From Campylorhamphus procurvoides (Eukaryota > Chordata > Aves > Passeriformes > Dendrocolaptidae), in NCBI GenBank assembly GCA_013396655.1, contig WBMV01006288.1, positions 638,490-702,489 on the forward strand: DNA of 64,000 nucleotides, read 5' to 3'. The notes under the pieces are model-generated. The model was not told the DNA's origin, made no database searches, and worked only from the letters and a program-made list of their open reading frames with translations. Both the position numbers and the translations under genes were made by a program. This document shows, in pieces, positions 37,806 through 50,216 of this stretch. The stretch's first letter is position 1. Every line of letters begins with the position of its first letter.

Positions 37806-40800
37806 TCTCCTTGCTTTTTGGCAGTGGCAGCAACAGTGAGATACCTGTTGTTGTAGGGCCATGTGCAGGACACCCTTGGGTTTAGTACTGCTGCTCAGCC
37901 CAGTGGGTTGTTTGCACATGCAGTGCTGTAGTGCTGATGGGAGAGCTGAACGAGATGTTTGTAGTTCATTAAGGACGAAGAAGATGTGGGCTTTTGGGAA
38001 GTGAGATGAGCATTCTTTTCTTCCATTGTTACAGTCATTAGCAATCCTCAGGATGAAATTCTCCCCAGGGGATGTAAGTGTGACTTTGTTTCAGAGAGGG
38101 CAGAAGAAGAGAAACAGGAGGCAGGATACGGTCCAGTGCTTCTAATGAGGATCCTCTATCTTCTGCATCTGTCAGCTTCCTTACCTGCCTACTGCCTGTC
38201 TGGTGGCCAGAAGGATTTGAGGGTTGCTATAGGCATTAGAGATGACTGCTTTGACTCACTTGATGAGAAATGCCTTTAGCAGAAAAACTGTGAAGTCCTG
38301 TAGCTCGTCAGAGGCTGTATGACTTTGTACAGGGGCAATGATATAATAACCACCCCTCAGCCAGGATCACCATCCTCCACAGTCATTGAGAGCAGTTGTT
38401 GTTGGTTGTTTCCTCCATTCATACATTTTTCTCCTCTTTCTCAAACTTTTATTTCACTTCCACATCAGAAGAACCAGGTTTTTTCAGGTCTTTAAGGCCA
38501 ACTTGTGGGTTTTAGTATACATAACACACTGCAAACTGGAGGAGAAGAATAAAGAAGTAAGGTGGTAATGACTGCGACAAGGACACATTTGTTAGGAGGC
38601 ACAGAAGGAAAAAGGGCTAGATTTATTGAAACCCTTTCTAAATAACAATATTATTACTCTACATTCTGGAAGAAAATATCATTAAAATTCATGATTTGTA
38701 AACAGTTAATTACATTTCATGAGATTTTCCTTTGCAATATATTGGTAGTACTATGCCTCTCCATTCTACAGGAAATTATGCAAAATTTTCTCTAGGCAAC
38801 AAGAAATTGTCACTGAGGTTCAAAGTAAAAATTCTTCATGAAAAAGATGAAAGGAATTATTATATAATGAAAATTATATTCCAGACCAGTGACAAATCAA
38901 ATAGAAGAGTAGAGCTACACATTGCTGGGAATCTACCATTTCAAGTGGCAGAGATCATGGAAGGAAAGCTGACCCCAGAAGAACTCCACAACTTTCAAAC
39001 CCCGAATAACTTTCAGAACATTAGTTCCTGGTACTGCTGGCTTTGCGATTCAGTGGCCTCAATGCTATAAGAGAAACCAGACCTCCTACACTGGTTCTGG
39101 GTACTATCTCTTCAATACATCATTACTGAAAAGACAAGTTACATAGGAACTGAAATTCTAATAACTCACTGCCTGTGGCACACCACTCGCAAATTTCAAT
39201 GGCAAGACAGTTTCTTCTTGGAATTTGGGAAAAGGGCTAATAAATGCAGATAAAAATTGTTTCCTTTAGGTCATTAGGTTACTCACAATATATAATAACA
39301 TAAAATATTACAATACTCACAAGATGCCCACACATTTCTGGGAATATATGTTCTATGCATTCCTGATGCTTTCTTGTTAGCATTTGAACATTCCTGGGCT
39401 CTTGTACCTGCTGCCCTCAATTACTTCAACAAGGAACAGCTCTTTCTTGGCTCTGTTACCACTTCTACCTGTTGGAAAGAAGGGGAAAAATGTCACTGTA
39501 CAAGCAAATGGGAGTCCTGAGATGTTTTCATTTACTGAAGGCAGGAAAATGTCAGAAATCTCTGCCTCTTGAAAGCACTAAAGAACACAGTTGGTGAAAT
39601 TGTTAACAGATTTTGAGATATTTAAATTCCACACGCAAAAAGCTTATTTATTTTGAAACACAGTTGATTTATGCAATGTCCATGTGGCTGGACTGAGCAG
39701 CTGCTGGATTATCCTCTTCTTTCCATCTCTGGCTCACTGGTTGATCTTGGACAGAGTTTTCTGTCAGGTTTGAAAAAGCTTCTGTCCCCATTTCATCATC
39801 TGTGAAACAGGACAGACTGATAAACACATCTCCAAGGCAGCTCACTGGGCTTTGTGGAATTCTCTGGTTGGTGCTTACAAATGTAAATGAGTTCTGTGGA
39901 TGTCAAAAGTTCTTACATTATAAAGTCATGACTTGACATACAGTTCAGGAACTTTATACACAGATCCCAGAGCAGGCATCATCCTGGGAAATAGAAGGGC
40001 TGGATGAGAAATTGAAGCAAGCAGGAAAGGATGCTTGAATGGGAAAAGGAAATTGCTTGTGGGGGAGACAGCATCATGAGAGCTTCGGCTATCAGCAGTC
40101 TTTCACAAAATAATCTTCGGTGCTGCTATTTCAGCTAGAAACAGGTTGCAACTTCATATAAGCATTCACAGAATTGGGGCTTGAAGAAAACAGGAAATAA
40201 CACACAATTTTTGTGGGAAAGATTCTAGCTGTTGGGAGCACTATTCACTTCATGGTGAAGAAGACACGGTGGAGTATGGCAAAACCAAAGGGTCCTGTGT
40301 GGGAGTCCTCCAAGAAAAAAATCCCCTATACAGTCTGTTTTGTCTGAGTCATTCCTCTTTTGAATCATGAGGTAGATTACACTTGCCTTCGGCACTTTAC
40401 TAACCCGTGATAAAGATGTAGCTTGAAATCCCCTCAGCACTTCCTTTGACTGGTTTTATTGAGCATATGGGGGTAGACAAATCCCAACCTGCCCAAATAT
40501 ATTCTTTTTTGAGGAGTTAGACACCTACCCTCTCTAGAATTGAGAGGATGCTGCCAGACTGTGGCTGTCCCCTCTGAATAAGGTGTAATTTTCCACAAGT
40601 CCCTCCCACCTTGGAAATGTAATGCCGAAAATAAAGACTGCTGCCTGACCTACCTGTCAGGGGAAATGGAGCTGGAAGGGTAGAGACTGACAATAGTTAA
40701 ATGTCTTTTATCTGCTGTGGTGAGCATCATTTTAGTGAACCAGCACCAACAGGCAAGTGTCTTATTGTTTAGGTGCTCTAATCTCTGCTTGCTTATAGAA

Positions 40801-42688
40801 CAGCCCTCCACATTTACCTGGGTTCTTGAGGTAAAGAAGGGAGGAAATATAAAAAGCTAGAGTGCTCCCACATATTCGATATGGGAGAAATGACATTTCC
40901 TTTTTTTGCCAAAAATAAAGGTCCATTTGGAAAAGTCTCTTTAACAGTGAGGTGTGCACAGTAGATGGAAATTTTTGATGGCTTCAGTGGGAATTAAACA
41001 CCTCTTAAAATTGCATTCATAAAACTGTAATCAGCTAAAACTGCATAGGATGTACACTTAACCTTGGAAATTTCCCTTTATATATATCACCTGAGGAAAG
41101 GATTAATCTTGAATTTGAGACATGTGCCTCTCTCATTTGTAACCATGAGGATAATGTTTAATATCCAAGGAGGAATTGAATATCTTGCCATTTTAAATAA
41201 AGAATTATAAAATGTTCTAACAAATATCTTCTGCTTTGCTAAAAGAAAATGTCGTTCTTATGGAACAGAAGTGAAATTAAACCAGATCGAGAATAAGGAT
41301 TTCAGATGTGGCAGAGAGCAGAGGATGCAAATGCTCTGGGATATGACTAGAGAGCTGCATGATCTTATTGCGCTAGGTTCATGGTGATGACAGCTCTAGT
41401 TCAGGTTGCTAAACAATCTCCAGCAGAAATCTGGTTTCTTTTTCTCACAGCTTTTTGCTTCTTCCTCTTTCAGGTAAAATTTTTCAAGTCTTTATTTAAA
41501 ATATTACATTCAGACAGAATTAAGAGTAAAAATGGCAAAAAGTAGGCATGTATCCACTGTTCTGCAACATGGGCATCTGTGCATTTGTCATGAGTGGAAA
41601 GGTCCCACAGACTGACTGTCCTGGTCCTTTGATATTTTAGGCTGTGGCCCAGATCAGGATCCAAATTTTAGAGAGGAGGTTTTAGGCCAGGGAAAGGGGT
41701 ATTCTCCCTACAACTGCATAATATTCTGCTCTGCGATATGGTCATCCCAAAATCCTCAAATGTGAAAAACCACAAGCAGGGGCTTATATCAGGAGCTAAT
41801 ACCCACCTTTTGGCATATTATACATATGAAGCATATGATTTTCTTGGAAAAATCTGTCACAGAGATGGACCTGAACTACAGCTTACATTAAATACAGAAA
41901 CAGAATGTCCAGGGGTCCTGCAGGCATCCTGCTCCTGAGAATTCTCTGAAAATCTACTCTGAGTTCAGCAACATAGAAGTTGGTCAGTGAATCTGATTCA
42001 GTTCTTTGACCATCTAACCTGCAAAAGTAGTGGACTCTTCAGGAGTCAAGAGGGTCCCACTAAGGCTTTTCTACGTTTCTGCAGCAGATTTCCTAACTCC
42101 CTCTTCAGTGTATATGGTTCTGGTCTATTTGCAGAAGCTCCCAAATTAGGCTGATATCAATTATAGTTTTAGGGGACATCAGAGAAACAGATTTTTATAT
42201 AGAATCTGAGGAGAATATCATGAAGCGCTCAAAAGGTTCATGTGCCTGAATGGACAAGGATGCTTGATCTTATTTGACTGCCTAATTTGGTAGATTTTTT
42301 TATAGTGTGGGAGAGAGGAATGAAAACATTATCTTGTTTAAGGGCTTTTCTGCTCTGCATAACTTTTATATTTTGTTGGCCTTTGTCATTTACACTACAT
42401 TGACCATAATTCTCAAGCTTATAGGATATTTGTTTCCAAGTGTCATTTTAGGACTATACCAGAGGTTTTCCTTTCAAAAAAGTTATCTCTTAGTTCTTCT
42501 TTTTTAGGCACCTTTAATATATCAAGCAGAAAAAGCTTAATATATTCTCTCACATTTAATTTGTGACTTTGTTTTGTGGCTTGGGTACAGTACTGAACAT
42601 GCAAACTGTATATGAACTCGACATCAGATGCTAACACCACTTAGGTGTTCCTGATTGATAGATTTACCCATTTGAAGTGTTGTCTACT

Positions 42689-42722
42689 TTTGGTTTGGTT
42701 TGTTTGGTTTTTTTTTCTTTTT
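42689..42722 (+). repeat. GGTTT/GTTTT low-complexity tract
   Basis: TGGTTTGGTTTG passes into a T run. It is the same motif class as at 1394 and 5810. Confidence 0.8.
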
Positions 42723-45610
42723 AAGCTGGAGATTATCATAAATTTAATGTATCAAAAATGCAGCAAACATTAGTAAAATGGCCAATGAATTACCTTATTA
42801 AATGAGCTGTGTTTTACTCTTTTTCTGTCACAAGAATTTAAGCAAGTCACTAAACTTCTGCATGAACATTTCAGTGTTTTCTGTGTTACATATGAATAAA
42901 ATTAATTATTTGGTCACAGAGTTAAATCTAATGAAAAGCTGGGAACAAAGTGCCTTATCAGCATTTTAAAAATTCAGTTAAATTTCTCTTTCTGATTTGG
43001 GGTTTGGAGGGTGTTGGGTTTTGTTGCTGTTATTATTTTTTAGAGTTTATATAGCATGGAGAAAAATTTAAGAATATGACAGTCTCATGAACCCTTGTCC
43101 TTCCACTGCAAAACTATCCTCTGGCAATCACAGCATTGCATACCTGTATGAATAACATGAGGAAAATATTTAATGTATTTTTAGACACCTTTTAATGCTA
43201 CCCCATAATTAAAGTAATTTGTAGCATGTATTAAATATTATTACATTGGTTTTGTGTTCTGATTTTTAATGACTTTTGAAAAGTACCACTAATAACAGAA
43301 AAATAACACCATGTTAATTAACAGCATCAATTCAGAGTGAAGTTAATGGCACTCTTCACATTACTAATGCAAGCAGAATTTGGCCTTTAGGAAGTAATTT
43401 CATATGGTAGTTACATGTTTGTCTCTGAAGTACCAATACCAGGTTCTTGTGGATGACTGGAAGATTCACTTATAGTTGGAGAATGTTTCTGCCCTCCTGA
43501 CACTGTGGAAAGAGGGGTTGCACCAGTGACCTTGAGGGTGGAAAACCAAGGCAGAACAGAAAGACCAAGAAAGGGAGATTAAACCCCAGCGAGCAATCAA
43601 ACAAGTGAGTGAGACTTGAGGGATAAGAAAGAGTCAAACCAGATAGATAAAATCTGATGCTAAAGGTCGCAGCAGAGACCAAACCCAGGTTAAGCCACCC
43701 TTCCTCATGTCCCTACTCTCCATTTAACACCAATTTAAAATGTAGATAATAATGAAGTTGATTTTCCTAAGTGATGCTTTATCTTTGGAAACAAAGCTCT
43801 CTGGCTTGCATTTTAGTGCACTCCACAGCTTTTACCTATATTCTCAATTCAGTGTGACTCTTTCAGCCCATGATCCCACATGAGCCTTCTTCAAAACAGA
43901 ACTTCAAAACCAAGAGCAATTATCACCTCATCTGCTTCCTTTTGCTACTAGAAAAATCAGCTCTATTCATTCATTATTGAACTCCCCTGTAATTTGTAAC
44001 AGGGAATAAAGGGAGCAACGGAAAATAATTTGTTTTATATTAGAAGATATTTTAGAGTACTGTTTATACAGCACAGAAGGAACAAATATTATTTTCACTG
44101 TTCTTATTTAAGAGCCTAAATGCTGAGCTTGTCCCTTACTTTAAAGCATTGTAATCATTGTAATGATTCCTCAGTGGTGTAGTACATCTATGCAGTCACA
44201 AGCCCAAATTAATCTTTAAAAAAAACAACTATGTTCTTTAAAAGGATTTTTCTTCTTTTTCCTTCCTATATACTTTCTACATTGTGCAGCAGTGTAAGTG
44301 CTGAATCCCAGATGGGTACTCCCAGCTGGCAAACAATCATTATTGAAGGAAATGGGTTACTTTTAAAATATTGTCTAGCTAAGGATTTTGAAGTCTTTCA
44401 GTAACATTAATTAAATAATTCTCTCAACAACTCACTTGAGGTACTATTATCAGTCCCACCTTTTAGTTGAGTAAACTGGGCTTGTCTTGCCCAATGTCAG
44501 ATATCAAGCCAGTGAAAGCAATGAGCAAAGAATAATGCCAGACTTCATGCCTTTCAGTGCTTCAACTCCCAACTATTCCTTTGTCACTGTGCCATACATT
44601 CCTTAGGCCAAAAGTGCCTGAGGGGAACTTTGTCTTTAATACACTGGAAATTCAAAAAAGCCACTGCAATTTGGACATAAGATGTTTTGAGGCCAATGTA
44701 TGAGCACTTTCAATAAAATAGTAATTTTACAAAAAACTGTCTATCAAGTTCTCCTTCAGTAAGGGATGTAAGAGTTCTTAACAAACTGCTTGTTCCCATG
44801 TTTTTCTTTAATGCTTTGGAACAGAAACTGTTTGGGGCATCCCTAGAGGTGATGGGTGCCTTTGGCCATTAACAAGCAGTGGCAATCCTCACCTTTAAGA
44901 TGAGCGGGTAGCTGCATTCCTGAGCCATGGAAGTGTTTGTCAGCCTTTGGTTTTCAGAAATTGATAGTGATAGCTAATTTTCCTCACTCCAGCCTATGTG
45001 AAACCACTGAAAGTTAGCAGACCAGATGAAACAGGTCAGTGGACCCCTCAGGTAGAACAAGATATTTTGTTTAGTTAATTGCTTGAGAATTTTCTTTTCC
45101 CAAATGGATGTAGCAATTGTAGAATAAGATCAAAAATTTCATAGAAATGTTATTTTGTTGCTCTTCTCCTTCTCACATCATCAGGAGTGCAGGACTCTCC
45201 TCTGTGATCTGGTATGTATATGTCTAAGGGTACAAACTCTGAGTATGTGTTGACAGCAAATATTAAATATATACTATTTTGATGCTAAGCTGACATATGA
45301 AATTAAAAAAGAAAATCATTATACAGGACTGCTCATCATAGACATGGATATAATTCTTGGCCTAATTTCTGAAGTCTATAGAACTTTTCAAGTTTTCTTC
45401 CTGCTATTAAAATATTACGCCTTTTTACTGCTATATTATCCTCTCATTCGCCAAAAGGTGTTTTTATCTTGCTAAGTCAATCCCTACAAAAGCAAACTAC
45501 TTCCTGAACCCATTTCACTGTTCTGTCCAACCAAAATTTTTGGGTGAAGAGACACTTCGAGGGTAAGAAGGAGAGGCACGCTCCACGTAGGGCTGTGATG
45601 GAATGGCACA

Positions 45611-45638
45611 TTTATTAAAATGGCGCCAAATTATATAA
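45611..45638 (-). promoter_or_regulatory. TATA-like box and polyadenylation signal of the LTR
   Basis: On the minus strand TTATATAA (45638-45631) is followed by GGCGCC and then AATAAA (45616-45611). Close spacing of TATA and AATAAA, with a short R region, is seen in several retroviral LTRs. Confidence 0.5.
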
Positions 45639-45651
45639 GCGCAGCATGGAA

Positions 45652-45663
45652 CTTTCCGGAAAG
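45652..45663. promoter_or_regulatory. 12-bp palindrome upstream of the LTR TATA box
   Basis: CTTTCCGGAAAG is a perfect palindrome, located 13 bases upstream (minus-strand sense) of the TATA-like box. It contains TTCCGGAA, a symmetrical element similar to ETS or STAT sites. Which protein binds cannot be said. Confidence 0.45.
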
Positions 45664-45729
45664 GACGCTGAACTTGGGAGGAGCCAGCAAATCCTCCTAC
45701 ATGAAAGGAAAGATAGGGGAGGATCACAA

Positions 45730-45768
45730 CCATAAAAGGTAAACAAGGGTGCAGATAACCATAAAAGG
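45730..45768 (-). promoter_or_regulatory. Two CArG boxes in the LTR-like U3
   Basis: On the minus strand CCTTTTATGG occurs at 45768-45759 and again at 45739-45730. It matches the serum-response-factor consensus CC(A/T)6GG exactly. Both copies sit in a longer 12-base direct repeat with a 29-base period. CArG-type boxes are known in LTRs of avian retroviruses. Binding here is inferred. Confidence 0.5.
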
Positions 45769-46035
45769 AAAGTCTCCACTGTGGCAAAACTGACCCATCA
45801 CGGAGCAGGGACAACATGAGGGACAAAACCAAACTCCATTTTGTATAGCATGCAATAATGATATTTAACTTCACAACTGTGAATTCATAAACTAGGAAAC
45901 CTGTAACAACCCGATATAAGGCAATAAACTTTCTCTTTATGAAACAGCTCTTGTTTGTAGCTCTCCTTGATTCCTCAATCTCATCAAGTCACTTCGTGGC
46001 CTCTCTTCCATTTAGCATAATTCCGTACTCCTACA

Positions 46036-46444
46036 TTTAGGTAGACAAGCTTTTTTAAAAAAAGAGAAAATAGTAGCCCTGTAACCTCATACTTCCCCCA
46101 AGCCTTTTTTCCACGGGGAATGACAGAAATACTTTCACTGAATATCTTCACAGGTGAAGTGTTTAATAAAAATTCCCCGGTCCATACTTGCTCTTCAAAT
46201 AAAATGAAAGATGCTTTATACTTATAAACAAGACAAACCAAACAAAAATAATACTAAAAAACCACAAACTAAAGCAAAACAAAAACACCCCTCACCTCCC
46301 CTTCCCCCCCCCAAAAAAAAAGAGAAACCCCCAAAAAAAACACACCAAAAAAACGCCCACAAAGAATAGCAAGATGGTATGTTAATCAGAAAATGAAGGT
46401 CAAGAAGGTATAATACTCCCCCCACCGCCTCCCCGGATAAACAA
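46036..46444 (+). repeat. Spacer with A/C-rich low-complexity tract
   Basis: The stretch between the LTR-like element and the CR1 copy holds about 120 bases (46228-46345) of AAAACC, CACCCC and AAAAA runs, including C9 at 46304-46312. The antisense frame 46222-46464 is an artefact of this composition. Confidence 0.75.
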
Positions 46445-48097
46445 TGCTGGAAAACTGTTAACAACAGATGAGAAGAAGGCTGAGGTACTCAACAACATTT
46501 TTGCCTCAGTCTTCAATGTTAACCTCTATTCCCATACCACTCGAGTGAGTGAACTGCAAGATGGAGCCTGGAGGACCAAAGTTCCTCCCACAGTAAGTAA
46601 AGATCAGGTTCATGATCACCCAAGAACATGAATGTACATAAGTCTATGGGACTCGATGAGATGCATCCCAGAGTCCTGAGAGGATTGGCTGATGTAGTTG
46701 CCCAGCCACTCTCCATAATATTTTAAAAGTCATGGCAGCCAGGTGAAGTTCCAGGTGACTGGAAAATTGAAACACTGTACTGATCATTAAAAAGGTTAGA
46801 AAGGGGGACAGTCGAGAACTACTCTGTACCTGAGGAGATCATGGAACAGATCCTCCTAAATCACATGGAGGACAGGGAGGTGATTTGGGACAGCTGGCAT
46901 GGCTTCACCAAGGGCAACTCCTACCTCACCAACCTAGTTGCCTTCTGTGATGGAGTGACTGCGTTAGTGGACAACGGAAGGCTTACAGATGTCATTTATC
47001 TGGACTCCTGTAAAGCCTTTGGCATGATCCCCACAATATCCTTCTTTCTAAATTGGAGAGAGTTGGATTTTATAGGTGGACTGTTAGACATATAAGAAAG
47101 TGGTTGGACAGTCACATCCAGAGAGTAGTGGTCAAGTGGCTCAGAGTCCTGATGAACATCAGTGACAAGTAGTGTCACCTAGGAGTCCATATTGGAAAAA
47201 GTTCTAGTTAATATCTCCATTAATGACATAGATGGTGTGATTGAGTGCACCCTCAGCAAATTTGCAGATAACACACGCTGAGTGGTGTGGATGGCACACC
47301 TGAGGGACAGGATGCTATCCAGAGGGATCTGGACAAACTTGAGGAATGGGTCTATTTGGCATCTCATAAGGTTTAACAAGATCAAGTGCAAGATGCTGCA
47401 CCTGGTTTTTGGCAACCCCTGGTATCAACACAGGCTAGGGGATGAACAAGTCGAGAGCAGCTCTGACAAGAAGGACTTGGAGGTGTTGGTGGATGAGAGG
47501 CTGGACATAAGCCAACAATTTGCCTTAGCAGCCCAGAAAGTCATTTGTATCCTGGACAGCATCAAAAGTGGCAAGGCCAGCAGGTCAAAGGAGGGGATTT
47601 TGCCCCCACCCGGGTCTCCAGCACGGGAAGAACACAGCAAGTCCAGAGAAGAGATACCAAGGTGATTAGATGGATGGACCAGCTCTCCTACAAGGACATG
47701 CTGAGAGAATTGAGATTGTTCAGACTGAAAAAGAGAAGGCTTTGGGGTGACCTAATTGCAGCATTCCAGTACCTAAAGGCAGCCTACAGGAAAGATGGAG
47801 AGAGACAATTTACAAGAGCATATAGTGACAGAACAAGGGGGAATGGCTTCAAACTGAAAGAGAAGAATTTTAAATTAGATATAAGGAAGAAACTCTTTAC
47901 TGTGAGGATGGTGAGGCGCCAGAACAGGTTGCCCAGAGAAACACCGTCACAACAGGGATGGGGAGTGTTCAAGGCCAGGTTGGATGATGCTATGACAAAC
48001 CTGATCTAGAGAAAGGTGTTCATGCCTATGGTAGGGGTGTTGGAAATAGATGATCTTAAATTTCCTTCAAACGCAAGATATTCTACGATTCTGTGAT
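46445..48097 (+). mobile_element. CR1 LINE, 1.65-kb decayed copy with partial reverse transcriptase
   Basis: This is the most complete CR1 copy in the window. It starts within ORF2 upstream of the reverse-transcriptase palm. At about 46988-47030 it reads [15 protein letters not shown], the counterpart of the conserved motif A in which the second Asp is replaced by Gly. At about 47263-47282 it reads KFADNTR and then a stop codon; the family has FADDT, so a catalytic Asp has become Asn. The C-terminal part is recognisable in the frames 47282-47665 (VFGNPWYQHRLGDEQVESSS, ALAAQKVICILDSIKSGKAS) and 47545-48009 (RLRRGDLIAAFQYLKAAYRK-like, DRTRGNGFKLKEKNFKLDIR). Several frameshifts, stops and one internal deletion separate these. 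It ends in ATTCTACGATTCTGTGATA at 48097. It is a dead fossil of a different CR1 lineage from the copies at 8130 and 17655, judged by its 3' end. Confidence 0.95.
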
Positions 48098-50161
48098 ACT
48101 TTTTATAACTTTTGGATTCCAGTGGAATAGACAGTGACCCAAAACACAAAGAGACACTAATTCAATTTCTGCAGGAACAGAGTGCTTAATCCTCAGCTGC
48201 ATGCATTCTAACTCGAATGCTTGTGCACTTTCTCATAAACCTGAATAGGAATACTGTAGCTCAACCTCTGCTAAACAAAATGCTCCTCAGCAAAATGCCC
48301 ACAGATCAGTGCCTTGTCTCCTGGCTTCCTCTCAGTTTTGCTGCTTTATATTTTAGTTCTTTCTTAATGAACGAGATTCTTGAATCACCATCTGGAAGTA
48401 ACTACACACTCTACCCTTCTTTCCCACTAGAGGCTGAGAATAAGGATGTATTCACCAACTACAGTGAAGACTACATGAGGTATACGAGAGTTAAACTGTT
48501 TCAGTCTAAGCCCTCCAGTATGCTACCAGCCCGCAAAGAGAAAAGGAAAGAGGGAAAGACTGTTAAATTTTTCCAGTAATCTGATGAGAAGAGAGAGAAA
48601 CAGACAGAGAGAGTTCACTTGGTTAATTTTCTAGCCAGCAGCTACAACAGTGCTTCTATTAGGAGATATGAAAAGCGACAAAGCGATATAATAGCTATAG
48701 ATTGGCTTTGTTGGCCAGAAGAAGTTCTAACTGTGCTGGAGGGATGAGGAGGTACAGAGACATGTTCTTGAGGGATATTTTTTTTTAACTTTAATATCAT
48801 CATTTTGGTGCATCTCTAGCTGCACATTCACTTAACACTGACTGAAAATAAAGGTTTTAACACATCACACTGCCTGACCAGATAGCTGAAATGAAAGCTG
48901 GAAAAAATGCATTGGCCTTGTGTTATTCTCCTTTGCATTGACTTCGTGAGATTCAAACTCACATTTTGTTGGCCAAATGTTTCGAAGAGAAACCTTCCTT
49001 CAACAGATACGTTTGTTTCATCTTTCCTGGTTTTCCCCTTTATTAGAGAAGATGGGAATGTGCCATCTTGCTTTATAGTTTGCCCAGTCCACTGTCATTA
49101 GATTATTTCTCAAACTTATTTGTCAAATTCCTTGCCCAAACCTTTCTGCTTGTACTACTTCATTCTGAACAATAAACCACATATCGCTTATCTCTTTATT
49201 TTTCCTTCATTCTTAAACTGAAGCAGTACTGTCTCCCAAATCACTAGCATTTGAGAGTTACATATTTTCACATTTCTCATCCATGTTAAATCCAAGATCA
49301 ATTTTTTTTCACCCTCACAGCCTCTCTCTTCTTCTCCTGCCTGGATAAAAATAAAAATGCCTTAAGCAAATCCTTTCATAACCTTATATATCAGGGTGGT
49401 TAGACCAGAGCTCCCAACATGAGAGAACACATTTTCAGGAATGGGTGTGTGCCTGAGAGCAAGAAACTAGACAGGACTGGGTATCCTGCAAACAGTCCTG
49501 TTTCCATGAGCTAAATAACTTCCATTTTTACTTCCATAAGGATCTGATCTTTGGAGAAAGAATCTCTTACAAATTTATGTGACACCAAATAATAATTGTC
49601 TCAGAGATATTTTTCCTTCCTGAAGACATGCACACAGCAAATAAAGTGCATTTTTAGAAATGAAAAAACAGAGACATGCAAACAAAAAGGGACACATATA
49701 CACTGTTTTCTAAAATTTTCATGCAATTTTGTGCAAGTCTGGATTTTCCTGTTCCTCAATTTACCCAGCTATAAAGTTAAAGTTACTGACATCTACAGTG
49801 TTATAACAATAGGGAGACTTTGCTAATTAGGTAAGTATGCCAAATGTAATGGTCATCTAAGACTTCATTGCTATGCTGTATAACTTAGAGACTTTCACTG
49901 TTACAACCACTACAAAATTTAAATCTTGCTAGGTACAGGCTCCAAATATTTTGCTTTCTCAGGGTTAGGTCCACAGAGTAGTTTATGGAAAATCAATCCA
50001 AATTTTAAGCATTGCAAAGATCCTCAACATCTCACTCATCTGCTGCCAAAGTCTGGGTCTTTAATTATATATACAGTATTTAACTTCTTCTCTAAGAGCA
50101 ATTGAAAGCTTCATCTAGCATGCCAGATAACCAAGTGATTTGGGCAATATTCTTGGATGTG

Positions 50162-50216
50162 GAAAAAAAAAGAAAAAAAAAAAGACCAAAAAGACCAAAA
50201 GGAAAAAAAAAGACTT
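50162..50216 (+). repeat. A-rich tract with AGACCAAAA units
   Basis: Poly(A) segments are interrupted by G and by two AGACCAAAA(A/G) units. No retroelement body precedes it on the plus strand, so I do not call it a tail. Confidence 0.8.

Larger units (their letters stand above)
31249..45518. other. AT-rich intergenic DNA, nothing recognised
   Basis: The longest frames are about 109-112 codons (32333-32662 minus, 32611-32940 plus, 38732-39070 plus), and none resembles a known family. The stretch contains an AAAT microsatellite, two imperfect tandem duplications, C runs at 34931-34937 and 37562-37571, and a GGTTT-type tract near 42689. No RNA gene or promoter was seen. Confidence 0.6.
45519..46035 (-). 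mobile_element. LTR-like element of an endogenous retrovirus (antisense)
   Basis: Read on the minus strand, the element starts TGTAGGAGTACGGAATTATG and ends near GGTTGGACAGAACA, giving TG...CA termini and about 517 bp. Its order of parts fits an LTR. A U3-like stretch has two CCTTTTATGG boxes, then the palindrome CTTTCCGGAAAG, then TTATATAA, then AATAAA, then about 90 bases of U5-like sequence containing GTGTCTCTTCACCC. No internal viral region flanks it, so it would be a solo LTR. The flanking hexamers (TTTCAC and TTTAGG) match only in part, so the borders are approximate. On the plus strand another AATAAA occurs at about 45923-45928, which leaves some doubt about orientation. I cannot name the family. 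Confidence 0.6.

Noticed and set aside
38732..39070. 112-codon plus-strand frame with protein-like text
   Set aside because: An AG follows a weak pyrimidine tract, but there is no donor, no family resemblance and no neighbouring exon.
44150..44172. Short inverted repeat AATCATT/AATGATT
   Set aside because: The 7-bp arms are common by chance in AT-rich DNA.
46222..46464. Minus-strand frame with G-, F- and C-rich text
   Set aside because: It is the complement of the A/C-rich spacer between the LTR-like element and CR1.
48217..48579. 120-codon plus-strand frame just after the CR1 copy
   Set aside because: It is not part of CR1 and resembles no family. Its length is not remarkable for 64 kb in six frames.
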